In this document: positions 7,556-16,745 of the stretch, piece after piece | Layout of the letters: every line of letters starts with the position of its first letter | How positions within the stretch are numbered: position 1 is the stretch's first letter | Source: Aestuariibacter sp. GS-14 | Lineage (GTDB): Bacteria > Pseudomonadota > Gammaproteobacteria > Enterobacterales > Alteromonadaceae | Assembly (NCBI RefSeq): GCF_006494365.1 | Contig: NZ_VHIP01000008.1 | Span: forward strand, 124,001-188,000 | Direction of reading: 5' to 3' | Length of the DNA stretch: 64,000 nucleotides | Notes under the pieces: model-generated | Seen by the model: the letters and a program-made list of their open reading frames with translations, nothing else | Database searches by the model: none | What the model was told of the DNA's origin: nothing | Made by a program: the position numbers and the translations under genes

Positions 7556-9099
7556 ACGCCCCTGTTGATACAACCAGCGCAGTAGATAACTGGCAACGGG
7601 TGTCACCCTGGTCGGTTCTGCACTTTTTATTTGAACAATTGAAGCAATCTGTCAGCATTGCCGTTTACGTGATCCCTGCGTTTATTCTTGGTGCTCACAA
7701 CAATATACCTGACGCACTGGTACCTTTTATCATTGCTGGCCTGGTAGTGAGTTTTGTGGTTTCTGGTGTGCTTAAATACTGGTTCTTTCAGTTCACTATT
7801 TCAAAATCCGGCATCGCTATACGCTCTGGGGTACTGGATCGCACCTATACGGATTTGCCATTTGAGCGCATTCAAAATGTAAAATTCGATCAGCCATTTT
7901 ATTTTCGATTTCTGGATATGCTGGTGGTTACACTGGATACCGCGGGTTCCTCCAAACAGGAAGCGAAATTTGCCGGGGTCACGCGTGATTATGCCGAAAC
8001 CCTGAAGCACACTATCTTGCAGGCGCGTAAATATCACCAGACAGCGGTGCAGGCTTCGGCAGAAGATTCTCCGGAAACTGAGCAGCAAGTTGCAGCTGAC
8101 CAGGTTATTAACCGCCGCAGTCTGAAAGACTTGATCCTGCATGGCATCACCAATAACCGCGTATGGATTTTACTGGGTGCCGCAGCACCATTCTACGAGC
8201 AGGGAACCGACTGGGTTATCAATCAAATGACGTCTCTGCGTCCTCACATTGAGCAATGGTTTGGCAGCGAGGCCGTTACTTTTTGGTATGTGGGTGTAAT
8301 GACCGCCATGCTGGTGATTGGGCTAATGGTGATCATGGCGTTGCTCTCAGTTGGTGGCAGTATTCTGATGTTTTACGGCTACACCCTATCTAAACGCGAA
8401 GATAAATACATTCGCCGCAGCGGATTAATTAACCGTCAGGAAGTGAGTATGAAACACTCCCGTATTCAGGTGTTTCGCATGCAGCAAGACTGGCTGGACA
8501 GGCTGTTAAAACGAGTAAATCTCTACTTTGAACAAAACGTAACAGGTAATCAGTATCAGCCCGAAACCAAAGCGGCCAACAAACTGCTGGTGCCCTCGGT
8601 TACCGTGGAGCAGGCGGTTGCCCTGGCTGAAGATGTATTCCCTGCCCAGCAAGCGCGTAACATAACCTATACTGGCGCGCATATTCGTTATTTTTGGCGC
8701 TTGATGCTGATTGTGGTAACACCATTAACCGTGGTAGTTGCCATGCTTACTATTGGTTTTCTGGGTTTATACGGTGTGCTGCTCACGCTCGCGTTTCTGG
8801 CATGTGCCAGCGCTGTGGCAAGAGCGTGCTGGAAGCGCTGGGGACTGGCCCACGACGACCAGTATATCTACTTGCGCAAGGGAGCGTTTGGCGTGGATTA
8901 CTGGTATTTTCCTCGCAGCAAGCTTCAGCAGGTAGCCCTGTGCCAGAATATCTTTATGCAAAAACGACGATTGGTTAGCCTGGATTTAGTGCTGGCAAGT
9001 GGTCGGTTAACCATGCCCTATTTGCCACAGGACTATGTCTATTCACTAACCGATGACACCCTTGCCGAAATTGAGCAACACAAACCCGGCTGGATGTAG
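7552..9099 (+). CDS. PH-domain membrane protein, YdbT-like
   Basis: A protein of 515 residues with three bPH2 domains, each preceded by a pair of membrane helices. Domain marks are YTDLPFERIQNVKFDQPFY (about 100), KHSRIQVFRMQQDWLDR (about 300) and YWYFPRSKLQQVALCQN (about 450). The repeated pattern of helix pair plus R-I/L-Q motif is that of YdbT. It overlaps the YdbS-like gene by ATGA and ends just before a hairpin shared with the convergent gene. It is presumed to form a complex with the YdbS-like protein; function unknown. Confidence 0.87.
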   Translation: MNAPVDTTSAVDNWQRVSPWSVLHFLFEQLKQSVSIAVYVIPAFILGAHNNIPDALVPFIIAGLVVSFVVSGVLKYWFFQFTISKSGIAIRSGVLDRTYTDLPFERIQNVKFDQPFYFRFLDMLVVTLDTAGSSKQEAKFAGVTRDYAETLKHTILQARKYHQTAVQASAEDSPETEQQVAADQVINRRSLKDLILHGITNNRVWILLGAAAPFYEQGTDWVINQMTSLRPHIEQWFGSEAVTFWYVGVMTAMLVIGLMVIMALLSVGGSILMFYGYTLSKREDKYIRRSGLINRQEVSMKHSRIQVFRMQQDWLDRLLKRVNLYFEQNVTGNQYQPETKAANKLLVPSVTVEQAVALAEDVFPAQQARNITYTGAHIRYFWRLMLIVVTPLTVVVAMLTIGFLGLYGVLLTLAFLACASAVARACWKRWGLAHDDQYIYLRKGAFGVDYWYFPRSKLQQVALCQNIFMQKRRLVSLDLVLASGRLTMPYLPQDYVYSLTDDTLAEIEQHKPGWM

Positions 9100-9115
9100 C
9101 GCAGCTCTGGTCTGA

Positions 9116-9138
9116 GCCTATCGGGTTGAGCGATAGGC
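9116..9138. terminator. bidirectional hairpin at convergent gene ends
   Basis: GCCTATCG and CGATAGGC form a perfect 8-bp stem with a 7-base loop. It overlaps the last codons of the minus-strand gene ending at 9118. No U-run follows on either side. Confidence 0.45.
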
Positions 9139-9858
9139 GATGACCGTTAATCCCCACATACTGCGAGTGCCTGAAATCTCAATATTACCGCTCGGGGGCA
9201 TTGAATTGTAATCCTGTTGACTGATACACAGCGTTGAAGACGCTAACCCTTCTGCGGCGTTGATGAGCGCACGAAAATGGCATCCTTTTGTACGCGTTTT
9301 TAACTGATAATGGGTAGTGTATTCGTAGCGATTGTTCACCGACAGTTCGTGCCCGGCCGAAGGTACCACATACATAATGAACGGATACAGGAACATCGCA
9401 ATCAAGAATGGGGCAAACACTATTGTGAATTTCCCCGAGCGACTACGACGCTTTAAATTGCGGCTAAAATAATTGTCTTTCGAAACGAAAAAGTAGAATG
9501 CACAAGATAGGACAATCGTGTAAATAAGTACTTGCACAAACACCCACTCCTCCCACCAGGCAGCGGGCACAAAGCTCTGTCTGAACATCACCAAAAAGTC
9601 CAGTATCAGTACGCAAGAAAACACCCCTTGCCAAAACCAAACCCACAGCTTATTTTCCGCAGGCACAGGTTCGAGTGCTTCGCCATAGTAGGCTTCTTCT
9701 TCCGTTAGTTGCTCAGCGGACTGTTCTTCACGCCGTTTTTCAATCCACTCTTGCAACGATTGCAAACGGTCCGGGAAGCGCTCCCGGTCGAGTTGAGACA
9801 AGGCATCTTCGAGCTCGCTCAAACTATAATGCTGATAATCCGGTCCTTGTTGGTTCAC
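9118..9858 (-). CDS. unknown membrane protein with N-terminal SxxEL/LDxxxFP motif
   Basis: A protein of 246 residues not recognised as a named family. Residues 1-65 are charged and helical, with the pattern YSLSELEDALSQLD followed by FPDRLQSLQEW. Three or four hydrophobic segments follow (about 72-92, 103-125, 150-172), then a periplasmic C-terminal part with two cysteines (TKGCHF and STLCIS). The same N-terminal pattern occurs in the unrelated YjgN-type protein at 26784. It follows the DUF6776-like gene by eight bases on the same strand and probably shares its transcript. Confidence 0.75.
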   Translation of the reverse strand: MNQQGPDYQHYSLSELEDALSQLDRERFPDRLQSLQEWIEKRREEQSAEQLTEEEAYYGEALEPVPAENKLWVWFWQGVFSCVLILDFLVMFRQSFVPAAWWEEWVFVQVLIYTIVLSCAFYFFVSKDNYFSRNLKRRSRSGKFTIVFAPFLIAMFLYPFIMYVVPSAGHELSVNNRYEYTTHYQLKTRTKGCHFRALINAAEGLASSTLCISQQDYNSMPPSGNIEISGTRSMWGLTVIAYRSTR

Positions 9859-9866
9859 TGCTTGTC

Positions 9867-10604
9867 CTATTGCGTTACTGTGAGCACGTCCTGCCAGTTA
9901 TACTGGCGCTCATAATCACCGCGCTTGCGATTGTACTGAAACACCGATGTGGTAAATCGCAGTGTTTCCGGTACAAATCCTTCGGGTAATTGAAGATAAA
10001 AGGTGACGGCCTGAAAATACTTAAACCCATAAGGTATTTCACCTTCGGGTAAGAATTCATCCTGTGAGGAATGCAGTACGGTATGTCGCCCGTCCTGGCT
10101 GCCAGTGATCTCTAATTGCAAGGTGCCTTTTACCACGGCATTCACGGCTCGTTGTTGCAATAACACCATTGAGCCTTTGAAATAGTTGGTGCCAGCCGAT
10201 GCCACTAGTTCAAGCCCGTCGATAAAAAAGCCATCCTGACTGGTTTCGGGGGCGATTACGTGCTGATAAAACGCTTTATCCTGCTGAAGGGCAAAGACTT
10301 GTTCCTGTTGGATTACCAGTTCATTTTTAAGCTGTTCTGCGTGTAATTTGGCTAACTCGAGCTCAACCCGAAGCTGATTTTGCACAGTGAGTAATTGCGC
10401 GTTTTCTGCCCGCAATGTGGTATTGGCATTGTTGGCACTGGCTAACGCTTCCGATAATCGCACGCGGTCAACATTAGCCAGAACAAACCCGAATACCACC
10501 ATCGCTACCAGGCTAAAGCCAAGTAATATGATGGTGCGGGTATTGCCTAACCGCTTAGGAATATCAGATACATGCATGGTCAGACTGACACCAAATCGAC
10601 TCAC
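9867..10604 (-). CDS. DUF6776-like membrane-anchored coiled-coil protein
   Basis: A protein of 245 residues. A short cytoplasmic N-terminus is followed by one membrane helix (about 24-45), a coiled coil rich in Leu/Glu/Gln (about 50-115) and a beta-rich periplasmic domain with GFFIDGLEL and LPEG-type segments. This order matches the DUF6776 family as I know it, often found near erpA and bactofilin genes; function unknown. The start is ambiguous: GTG at 10604 or ATG at 10577, neither with a good ribosome binding site. It is the first gene of a two-gene unit with the following membrane protein. Confidence 0.7.
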   Translation of the reverse strand: MSRFGVSLTMHVSDIPKRLGNTRTIILLGFSLVAMVVFGFVLANVDRVRLSEALASANNANTTLRAENAQLLTVQNQLRVELELAKLHAEQLKNELVIQQEQVFALQQDKAFYQHVIAPETSQDGFFIDGLELVASAGTNYFKGSMVLLQQRAVNAVVKGTLQLEITGSQDGRHTVLHSSQDEFLPEGEIPYGFKYFQAVTFYLQLPEGFVPETLRFTTSVFQYNRKRGDYERQYNWQDVLTVTQ

Positions 10605-10751
10605 TATTTAAACAATTGACTGCACTTTGCCTTTTTTAGTTTCATTATTCAAATATCTTTGCTGCCAAGTTCTGTAATGCACTAACTCAATACTTTGAAT
10701 ATTAAGCGCTTGTGGTAGTATTTATGCATTCCTCCGTGCATACCCGGTATT

Positions 10752-12428
10752 ATGCGACTGCAGTCTCTCAGACAAGAACTTGCCCATCCTCGCACTTCAG
10801 TGCAATTGTGCCTGTTGGGGATTGTTGCCGGTGTTACATCAGCCTTGCTCATTGTGCTATTCAGACTGGGAATTGATTGGATTCAATCACTGGGTTTATA
10901 TCTGCTTAGCCAATTTCAGCTAGGTAGCACGTTCGACTGGTTCATTTTGCCAATCGCGGCAGCCATCCTCATTTTGGTCATTGCGTTTTTCACCGGATTT
11001 AAACACTACCGTTTGGGTATCCCTTTTGTGATCCACCGGGTAAAACGGCATTACGGACATATCCCCTGGCGCACTACGGTAAATCAGTTTTTTGGTGGTA
11101 TGTTAGCGCTGGCCGGTGGCTTTGTAGTGGGCCGAGAAGGGCCGTCAGTACATTTAGGCGCAGCAGGCAGCAGCTTATTCGGGCAAACCCTGCGCCTGCC
11201 TCAAAACAGTATTCGTACCCTGGCCGGCTGTGGCATTGCCGCAGGAATCTCCGCGTCATTTAATACACCACTGGCAGCGGTTATTTTTGTGATGGAAGTG
11301 GTACTCCGGGAATACAAAATACATATATTTGTGCCCGTCATGCTATCTGCCGCCTGTGGTTCGGTGATCACCCGGATTGTATTTGGTGAAGCTAACGAGC
11401 TGGCACACTTTTCTTATACTTCGTTCAGTCAGTGGCTATACCTGTACCTGATTATTTTTGGTTGTTTGCTCGGTGTGCTCGCCACCTTGTTTAACCAGGC
11501 GCTTATGACCGTTATGGCCGCTTTTCGCAGGGTATCAATGGTATGGCGTTTATTGTTGGCATCATTGATTACCGCAATGTGCGGGGCGCTGTTGCCAGAA
11601 TCCCTGGGGGCGAGTTTTGAGGACGTTAACGCGCTATTCTCGCAAAACCCCGAAGCCATCATGGTGCTGGTAATTTTGCTGATGAAATTTGTGTTGGCTA
11701 CCTGTGCGATTGGATTAGGTATTCCCGGTGGGATCATTGGCCCGGTGATGGTAATTGGTATGCTGGCGGGCGCGTTTTTGTTGATCCCGATATCTTACTG
11801 GCTGCCCCGTGAAGACTTTACCAGCAGCTTTGCGCTGCTGGGCATAGCAGGTATGCTTACTGCGGTATTACACGCCCCGCTGGCGGCATTGGTAGCAGTA
11901 ATGGAATTGTCCTATCGGCCGGAAATTATTCTGCCGGCCATACTGGTGATCGTGCCCGCTTACGTAACAGCAACGCAGTTTTTGGGTAACCGCTCTATAT
12001 TTATGCAACAGCTGGATTTTCAAAAACTGCCCTATACCACTACGTCCATTCGGGAAGCACTTGAGAAAACTGGTGTGCAGGCAGCCATGGAAACAGACTA
12101 CAAGCTGTTTTACGATGCGCCAGAAGAAGCGCTGTTGAAGTGTCTGGCCGATGCGCCTACCCAACTGGTTATTCAACAAAGTAAGTTTGAACTGGACATT
12201 AAATACGCCTGGGTGCATTACGATGTAAGTTTAAGTCAGCATGCCCACCCTATCAGCTATCAAACGATGACAGGTATATCATCACAAGCCACACTGGCAG
12301 AGGTTTACGAACAGCTTTACAGCGCCCGCTCGGGCGCCGTTTATATTTACGACGACAATCCGTCGGTGATCACGGGTGTCATCACCTGGAACCGCTTGCA
12401 AAGTTTCCTGCAACGCGCGCAGTTTTAA
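10752..12428 (+). CDS. ClC-type chloride channel/antiporter with C-terminal CBS region
   Basis: A protein of 558 residues with the ClC fold. GREGPSVH (about residue 128) contains the gating Glu; the selectivity motif GIPGG-IIGP (about 325) is in place of the more common GxFxP. The Tyr-bearing helix region and the C-terminal cytosolic part with a CBS-like segment (TLAEVYEQL to ITWNRLQSFL) are present. It exchanges Cl- for H+ or conducts Cl- across the inner membrane. There is no clear upstream partner. hemJ follows 13 bases after the stop and may be cotranscribed. Confidence 0.92.
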   Translation: MRLQSLRQELAHPRTSVQLCLLGIVAGVTSALLIVLFRLGIDWIQSLGLYLLSQFQLGSTFDWFILPIAAAILILVIAFFTGFKHYRLGIPFVIHRVKRHYGHIPWRTTVNQFFGGMLALAGGFVVGREGPSVHLGAAGSSLFGQTLRLPQNSIRTLAGCGIAAGISASFNTPLAAVIFVMEVVLREYKIHIFVPVMLSAACGSVITRIVFGEANELAHFSYTSFSQWLYLYLIIFGCLLGVLATLFNQALMTVMAAFRRVSMVWRLLLASLITAMCGALLPESLGASFEDVNALFSQNPEAIMVLVILLMKFVLATCAIGLGIPGGIIGPVMVIGMLAGAFLLIPISYWLPREDFTSSFALLGIAGMLTAVLHAPLAALVAVMELSYRPEIILPAILVIVPAYVTATQFLGNRSIFMQQLDFQKLPYTTTSIREALEKTGVQAAMETDYKLFYDAPEEALLKCLADAPTQLVIQQSKFELDIKYAWVHYDVSLSQHAHPISYQTMTGISSQATLAEVYEQLYSARSGAVYIYDDNPSVITGVITWNRLQSFLQRAQF

Positions 12429-12441
12429 AAAGGTACACGCT

Positions 12442-12870
12442 ATGACAATTCTGTGGCTTAAAGCCCTGCACATTTTCTTTATGGTAGCCTGGTTTGCCGG
12501 CATTTTTTATTTGCCACGCCTGTTTGTCTATCACGCAGAAGCGGAAAATCAGGCCGTTAAAGATACGTTCAAGGTAATGGAGCGTCGTTTGTGGTTATTT
12601 GTTACGCCATTCGCCGTCTTCACATTGCTATTTGGCATTGCCCTTATCTACACTTATGGCAATGGCTGGTTTGCTGCTTCCCACTGGTTGCATATTAAAC
12701 TACTATTGGTTACGCTGATTTATGGCTATCATTTTTATTTATGGTATCTGGTAAAGCAATTTGCAGTCGATAAAGTAACGCACTCAGCACGTTTTTTTCG
12801 CATTTTAAACGAAGCGCCGGTGCTGGTGTTGTTAGCGGTGGTCTTGCTGGCTGTCGTAAAATTTATCTGA
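12442..12870 (+). CDS. hemJ: protoporphyrinogen oxidase HemJ
   Basis: An integral membrane protein of 142 residues with four helices, the usual HemJ length. The family signature is at the N-terminus: WLKALHIFFMVAWFAG followed by FYLPRLFVYH, giving the conserved haem-ligand His and an adjacent Lys. HemJ converts protoporphyrinogen IX to protoporphyrin IX in haem synthesis, replacing HemG/HemY in many proteobacteria. The frame is open 22 codons upstream, but the conserved protein begins at the ATG at 12442. It follows the ClC gene closely. Confidence 0.93.
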   Translation: MTILWLKALHIFFMVAWFAGIFYLPRLFVYHAEAENQAVKDTFKVMERRLWLFVTPFAVFTLLFGIALIYTYGNGWFAASHWLHIKLLLVTLIYGYHFYLWYLVKQFAVDKVTHSARFFRILNEAPVLVLLAVVLLAVVKFI

Positions 12871-12932
12871 TTTTCTTTCTCAAAATCTGTATCCGCCCTA
12901 AATGGACGTTCGGGCACCCACAAGGACATTAC

Positions 12933-13115
12933 ATGGACGTAAACAATCAACTGCTTAAAGAGTTGTTACACAAGACCGACATCGCCTTTGAGGCGCTGAG
13001 AGAGGATCCAGGCTCGGAAGAATGCCAGCTGGCCTACGACGAAGCCAAACAAGCCTTAGACAGCTACATTACTACCGTAAAAGAACTTCTTCAGGTTAAA
13101 CATCGCTACCGGTAA
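12933..13115 (+). CDS. small conserved-looking protein, unknown
   Basis: A protein of 60 residues, charged and wholly helical in appearance (LLKELLHKTD, LAYDEAKQALDSYITTVKELL). AAGGAC sits seven bases before the ATG, which supports translation. There is no signal peptide or cysteine. It follows hemJ by 62 bases on the same strand. I do not recognise it; a small soluble helical hairpin is all that can be said. Confidence 0.6.
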   Translation: MDVNNQLLKELLHKTDIAFEALREDPGSEECQLAYDEAKQALDSYITTVKELLQVKHRYR

Positions 13116-13119
13116 ACGT

Positions 13120-13136
13120 ATACCGATTCGCATAGA
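13120..13136. repeat. solitary end related to MITE-like element 2
   Basis: ATACCGATTCGCATAGA agrees at 16 of 17 positions with the terminal repeat of the element at 16746-17023 (ATACCAATTCGCATAGA). No partner end was found nearby. It lies in the 29-base gap between two convergent genes, consistent with a remnant or a shared palindrome-derived sequence. Confidence 0.5.
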
Positions 13137-13144
13137 CATTGTCA

Positions 13145-13768
13145 TTATTCCGACTGGAACGTTTCAAACTGATTAGGTAAATGCCCGGCTAACTCTCCGC
13201 TTATCGCCACGTATTCCTGCAACATGGCAGGCAAGCTTACAAACAGCTTAGGTAAGCCTTCATGCAATGTACTGCGCTTATTGTCAGGCGCATTGGCCAG
13301 GGCCTGCTCCGGCTCTGCTAACGTACTAAACAACTTAAGGCAACGCGTTAACCTTTCAGCTAAAGCGGGTAAATCTGAACCTTGTTCTCCGCCCTGATGC
13401 CAGGCACGTTGCCATACTTTTTCAAGTTGTTGATGGCCGGTCAGCACGCCCTTTAGCCAGTCACATAATGCACGTCGCTTTTCACACTCCTGAGACCATT
13501 GGCAATAGGCTGGCAGCAGTGCTGCCTGCTTGCGCATTGCGTCCAGCGCATCACGGAGTTGCTTCATTAGCCCATCGGCTAATTCATCGGCCTGTTGTTT
13601 GCTAATTGACTGCGAACCAGATTGTTCGATCACCCAGGGCATCCACTCTTCCGGCATTGGGATTTCAGGTGCCGACGCCACAGCGAATATCACCCCTTCT
13701 GCATAGGGCTGCGAGGCTAACATGCTGGAAAACTCAGGGTGTTCAAAAATACTGATGTGTATTGGCAT
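13145..13768 (-). CDS. UPF0149 (YgfB/YecA) family protein
   Basis: A protein of 207 residues with the UPF0149 pattern: an N-terminal segment YAEGVIFAVASAPE followed by MPEEWMPWVI, and a later helix with CDWLKGVLTGHQ. All-helical and probably cytoplasmic; the function of the family is mostly unknown. There are three possible in-frame starts: GTG 13798, ATG 13780 and ATG 13768. I used 13768 because GGAA lies eight bases before it and the protein then begins directly with MPIHISIFEH. It is divergent from the Nramp-like gene. Confidence 0.75.
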   Translation of the reverse strand: MPIHISIFEHPEFSSMLASQPYAEGVIFAVASAPEIPMPEEWMPWVIEQSGSQSISKQQADELADGLMKQLRDALDAMRKQAALLPAYCQWSQECEKRRALCDWLKGVLTGHQQLEKVWQRAWHQGGEQGSDLPALAERLTRCLKLFSTLAEPEQALANAPDNKRSTLHEGLPKLFVSLPAMLQEYVAISGELAGHLPNQFETFQSE

Positions 13769-13914
13769 GGCGGATTCCATTGGCTTGCGTCTGTTCACTG
13801 AAGTGCAGGCATGGTTTAATAGCTAAAACAACACAGGCACTTTCGGCGAAGATAGACTTTGCTATTGCTTTCCCTGATGTGCGCCCAGCTTAAAACAATA
13901 ATAAAGAGTGTAGC

Positions 13915-15102
13915 ATGACCCCAACCCGAACCAAATCCGGTTATATCATTGCCGCTGCCTTCATTGGTCCGGGTACTGTTACCACTGCCAGCCTGGCGGG
14001 CGCGCAGTTTGGCTTTCATCTTGTGTGGGCACTGCTGTTTTCCGTCATTGCTACCATTGTGCTCCAGGACATGTCTGTGCGATTAGGCTTTGCGACAGGT
14101 AAAGGCATGAGCGAAGCACTGCACCATCAGTTCAAGCGCCCCTGGGTAAAGTATCCTCTGATTCTGCTGGTAGTTGCCGCAATTGGAATAGGTAATGCTG
14201 CCTATGAATCGGGCAACCTTACCGGCGCAGCACTGGGGCTGAACGGCATAGTGTCACTTGGCGTTGGTACATGGGGCGGGATCATGGGACTGATTGCAGC
14301 CATGCTGTTGTGGTGGGGCAAATACCGGATTATTGAATCTGTGCTGGTTGCCTTGGTGGGCTTGATGGCATTGGTTTTCGCTGTCACGTTTGCGGTATCA
14401 GAACCGGATTGGTCTGCCATGCTTAACCAAATTTCTTCACCCGTGCTCAATACCAGCAGTTTAACCACCATTCTGGCATTGATTGGCACCACCATTGTAC
14501 CTTACAACCTCTTTTTACACGCCAGTCTGATTGCCCGACAGCAACAAGAACAACATTTACCCGCCAGTACTTACCGACGCCAATCAGGGCTAGCCATTGG
14601 TGTTGGTGGATTGATTACCCTGGTGATCATGGCTACCGCTATGCAAGCCTTTTATGGGCAAACCAACGAACTCCAGGCGGGCAATCTTGCGGCACAACTG
14701 GCCCCACTACTGGGCTCATATGCTGAAGTATTTTTTGCAATGGGGATGTTTGCAGCCGGATTAACCAGCGCCATTACCGCCCCACTCGCCGCAGCCTATG
14801 CGGTGTGCGGAGCGCTGAATAAACCCACGGATCTCAGCAGTGTGTGGTTTCGCGCTGTGTGGGGTATTGTGTTAGTAGCAGGTGTAGTGGCTACCCTTAC
14901 GGGAACCAGACCACTGTACGCTATTTTGTTTGCTCAGGCCGCCAATGGGGTGTTACTGCCAGTTATTGCCCTGCTATTGCTGTATATGATGAATACCCAC
15001 CCCCAACTTGGCGCGCTGCGCAATCGCTTAGCGGCCAATGTATTAGGCGGTGGGGTTGTTATACTGATTGTTGGACTGACTTACCAGAAGCTATTTGCTT
15101 AA
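13915..15102 (+). CDS. Nramp-related divalent metal transporter with non-canonical motifs
   Basis: A protein of 395 residues with eleven hydrophobic segments and clear Nramp features (FIGPG in helix 1, the helix 6 segment IVPYNLFLHAS). Canonical Nramp proteins carry DPGN in helix 1 and MPH in helix 6, the residues that bind Mn2+/Fe2+. Here those places read GPGT and VPY. It is therefore not a standard MntH; the substrate may be Mg2+, another ion or something different. Its last 12 bases overlap the end of the convergent lyase gene. Confidence 0.85.
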   Translation: MTPTRTKSGYIIAAAFIGPGTVTTASLAGAQFGFHLVWALLFSVIATIVLQDMSVRLGFATGKGMSEALHHQFKRPWVKYPLILLVVAAIGIGNAAYESGNLTGAALGLNGIVSLGVGTWGGIMGLIAAMLLWWGKYRIIESVLVALVGLMALVFAVTFAVSEPDWSAMLNQISSPVLNTSSLTTILALIGTTIVPYNLFLHASLIARQQQEQHLPASTYRRQSGLAIGVGGLITLVIMATAMQAFYGQTNELQAGNLAAQLAPLLGSYAEVFFAMGMFAAGLTSAITAPLAAAYAVCGALNKPTDLSSVWFRAVWGIVLVAGVVATLTGTRPLYAILFAQAANGVLLPVIALLLLYMMNTHPQLGALRNRLAANVLGGGVVILIVGLTYQKLFA

Positions 15103-16221
15103 GCGATCCAGGATCTCGGTTAACATCGCCCGGCTACAACCAAAGTTGATACGGAAGAAGTTGGGCGCACCAAAGTCTTTACCCGGCGATGGGCCAATAC
15201 CTTTGGATTCACACCATTGCTGCACGTCTTCAACACCCAAACCACTGCCGTCGATCCAGGCCAGGAAGGTTGCGTCGGCACACACTACAGAAAGACCGTC
15301 GATCCCGTTAATACGCGACACCAGATAATCGCGGTTCGCGCGCAAATACGCAATCTGTTCAGCCAGCCATTCATCCCCTTCGGTAAAAGCGGCCCGGGTA
15401 GCTTCCAGCCCCATAATATTTGCCCACGGCACAATACCGGCTGCAGACTGACTAAACTTACGGCGTAACGACGCGTCGGGAATGATCGCAAAAGATGTCC
15501 CTAAACCGGCTACGTTGAACGTCTTACTGGCAGCCATCAGGGTAATACTGCGATCCTGTAATGCGGCCACCCGACCAGCTGGGATATGAGAGACTTGCTC
15601 ACTTAAAATCAGGTCGCAATGGATCTCATCTGAGCACAATGTCACATTGTGTTGTTCACAAATGGCGGCAATAGCATCCACTTCGTCCTGTGTCATTACC
15701 GAGCCCACCGGGTTCATTGGATTACACAAGATCATAAGTTTGCAACGCGGATCGGCAGCTTCTCTTGCTAAGGCATCCAAATCCAGCGTCCAGCGGCCAT
15801 TTTGCAACACAGTGGGAATATCTACCCGCTGTGTTTTATTCAGAGCCGGAGCAGCCAGCAATGGCGGGTAATTGGGCGTTTGGACCAGTACTTTATCACC
15901 TTCTTCACAGTAAGCTTTAATGGCAACATTGAACGCGGGTACTACGCCAGGTGTCCATACAATCCAGTCAGATTCGATCGCCCAATTGTGCTTATCGCGC
16001 AGCCAACGCACAATAGCATCGTTTGCCGGCTTGTGTTGCGCCGGAAGGGTATACCCCATTACACCGTGCTCAGTTAACGCATGTAATGCATCCAGAATGG
16101 CTGGCGCACAACGAAATTCTGTGTCCGCTACCCAGCAAGGCAGAATGTCTTTTCCTGCGTATTTCTGCCATTTAAACGACCACTGGTTGGTGCGGTCTGG
16201 TGTGTGATCAAACGTACTCAC
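15091..16221 (-). CDS. PLP-dependent C-S lyase of the PatB/MalY type
   Basis: A fold-type I aminotransferase-like enzyme of 376 residues. Marks are LPCWVADTEF near the N-terminus, the Asn in CNPMNPVG, Asp and Tyr-pocket residues in CSDEIHCDL, the PLP Lys in AASKTFNVAG, and the substrate-carboxylate Arg in FFRINFGCS. Enzymes of this branch cleave cystathionine or S-substituted cysteines to a thiol, pyruvate and ammonia; MalY is also a regulator. The start ATG is at 16221. It is followed by no partner gene and overlaps the Nramp gene tail. Confidence 0.92.
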   Translation of the reverse strand: MSTFDHTPDRTNQWSFKWQKYAGKDILPCWVADTEFRCAPAILDALHALTEHGVMGYTLPAQHKPANDAIVRWLRDKHNWAIESDWIVWTPGVVPAFNVAIKAYCEEGDKVLVQTPNYPPLLAAPALNKTQRVDIPTVLQNGRWTLDLDALAREAADPRCKLMILCNPMNPVGSVMTQDEVDAIAAICEQHNVTLCSDEIHCDLILSEQVSHIPAGRVAALQDRSITLMAASKTFNVAGLGTSFAIIPDASLRRKFSQSAAGIVPWANIMGLEATRAAFTEGDEWLAEQIAYLRANRDYLVSRINGIDGLSVVCADATFLAWIDGSGLGVEDVQQWCESKGIGPSPGKDFGAPNFFRINFGCSRAMLTEILDRLSK

Positions 16222-16250
16222 TGCAACTACCTTTTACATGGGTTGTATGA

Positions 16251-16628
16251 CTATTTCGTCAATTGTTGTTTTAGCAAACTCACTAATTTATCGCGTCGGA
16301 TTGGCTTAACCAGGTACGCAACGGCACCCAGTTGTTTTGCCAGTACCTCGGTTTGACGCGATGCGTAAGCGGTCATGAAAATAAACGGCACACTCAGGCC
16401 TTTTTCGCGGCAGGCCCGCAATAACGCAAGGCCATCGTATTCCGGCATCACCATATCGCTCACAATGATGTCCAGCGATGTGTTGGTTTGATGCATTAAA
16501 AACTCTTTTGCAAATGCACTTCGCGTAAAACTGATAACCTGTGCATCCAGCTCCGATTCAATGACGTGCGCAATGAGTTCCAAAGACACCTCATCATCAT
16601 CTATTACGGCAATGGTATAAGTAGACAT
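16251..16628 (-). CDS. single-domain response regulator
   Basis: A receiver domain of 125 residues with no output domain. The acidic pocket VIDDDEVS, the phospho-acceptor Asp in IIVSDMVMPEYDG, the Thr in FMTAYAS and the Lys in LVKPIRR are all present. It probably relays phosphate or acts by protein contact. The frame is open 14 codons upstream; the ATG at 16626-16628 starts right at the fold. The ribosome binding site is weak. It lies 29 bases upstream of the lyase gene on the same strand, so cotranscription is possible. No kinase is adjacent. Confidence 0.88.
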   Translation of the reverse strand: MSTYTIAVIDDDEVSLELIAHVIESELDAQVISFTRSAFAKEFLMHQTNTSLDIIVSDMVMPEYDGLALLRACREKGLSVPFIFMTAYASRQTEVLAKQLGAVAYLVKPIRRDKLVSLLKQQLTK

Positions 16629-16745
16629 AGTATCGAAAAACCAAACCAGATAGTTTAGAAATATACACACTGAAATGAAGTCATCACTAAGGCGAAAACC
16701 GTTTCATATCTGTGTGTATTGGGCCAATGGCGGGTCGTAAGACTA

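Noticed and set aside
12442..12870. Second CopD-like copper protein
   Set aside because: The short four-helix protein resembles CopD-family text annotations but carries the HemJ signature and length.
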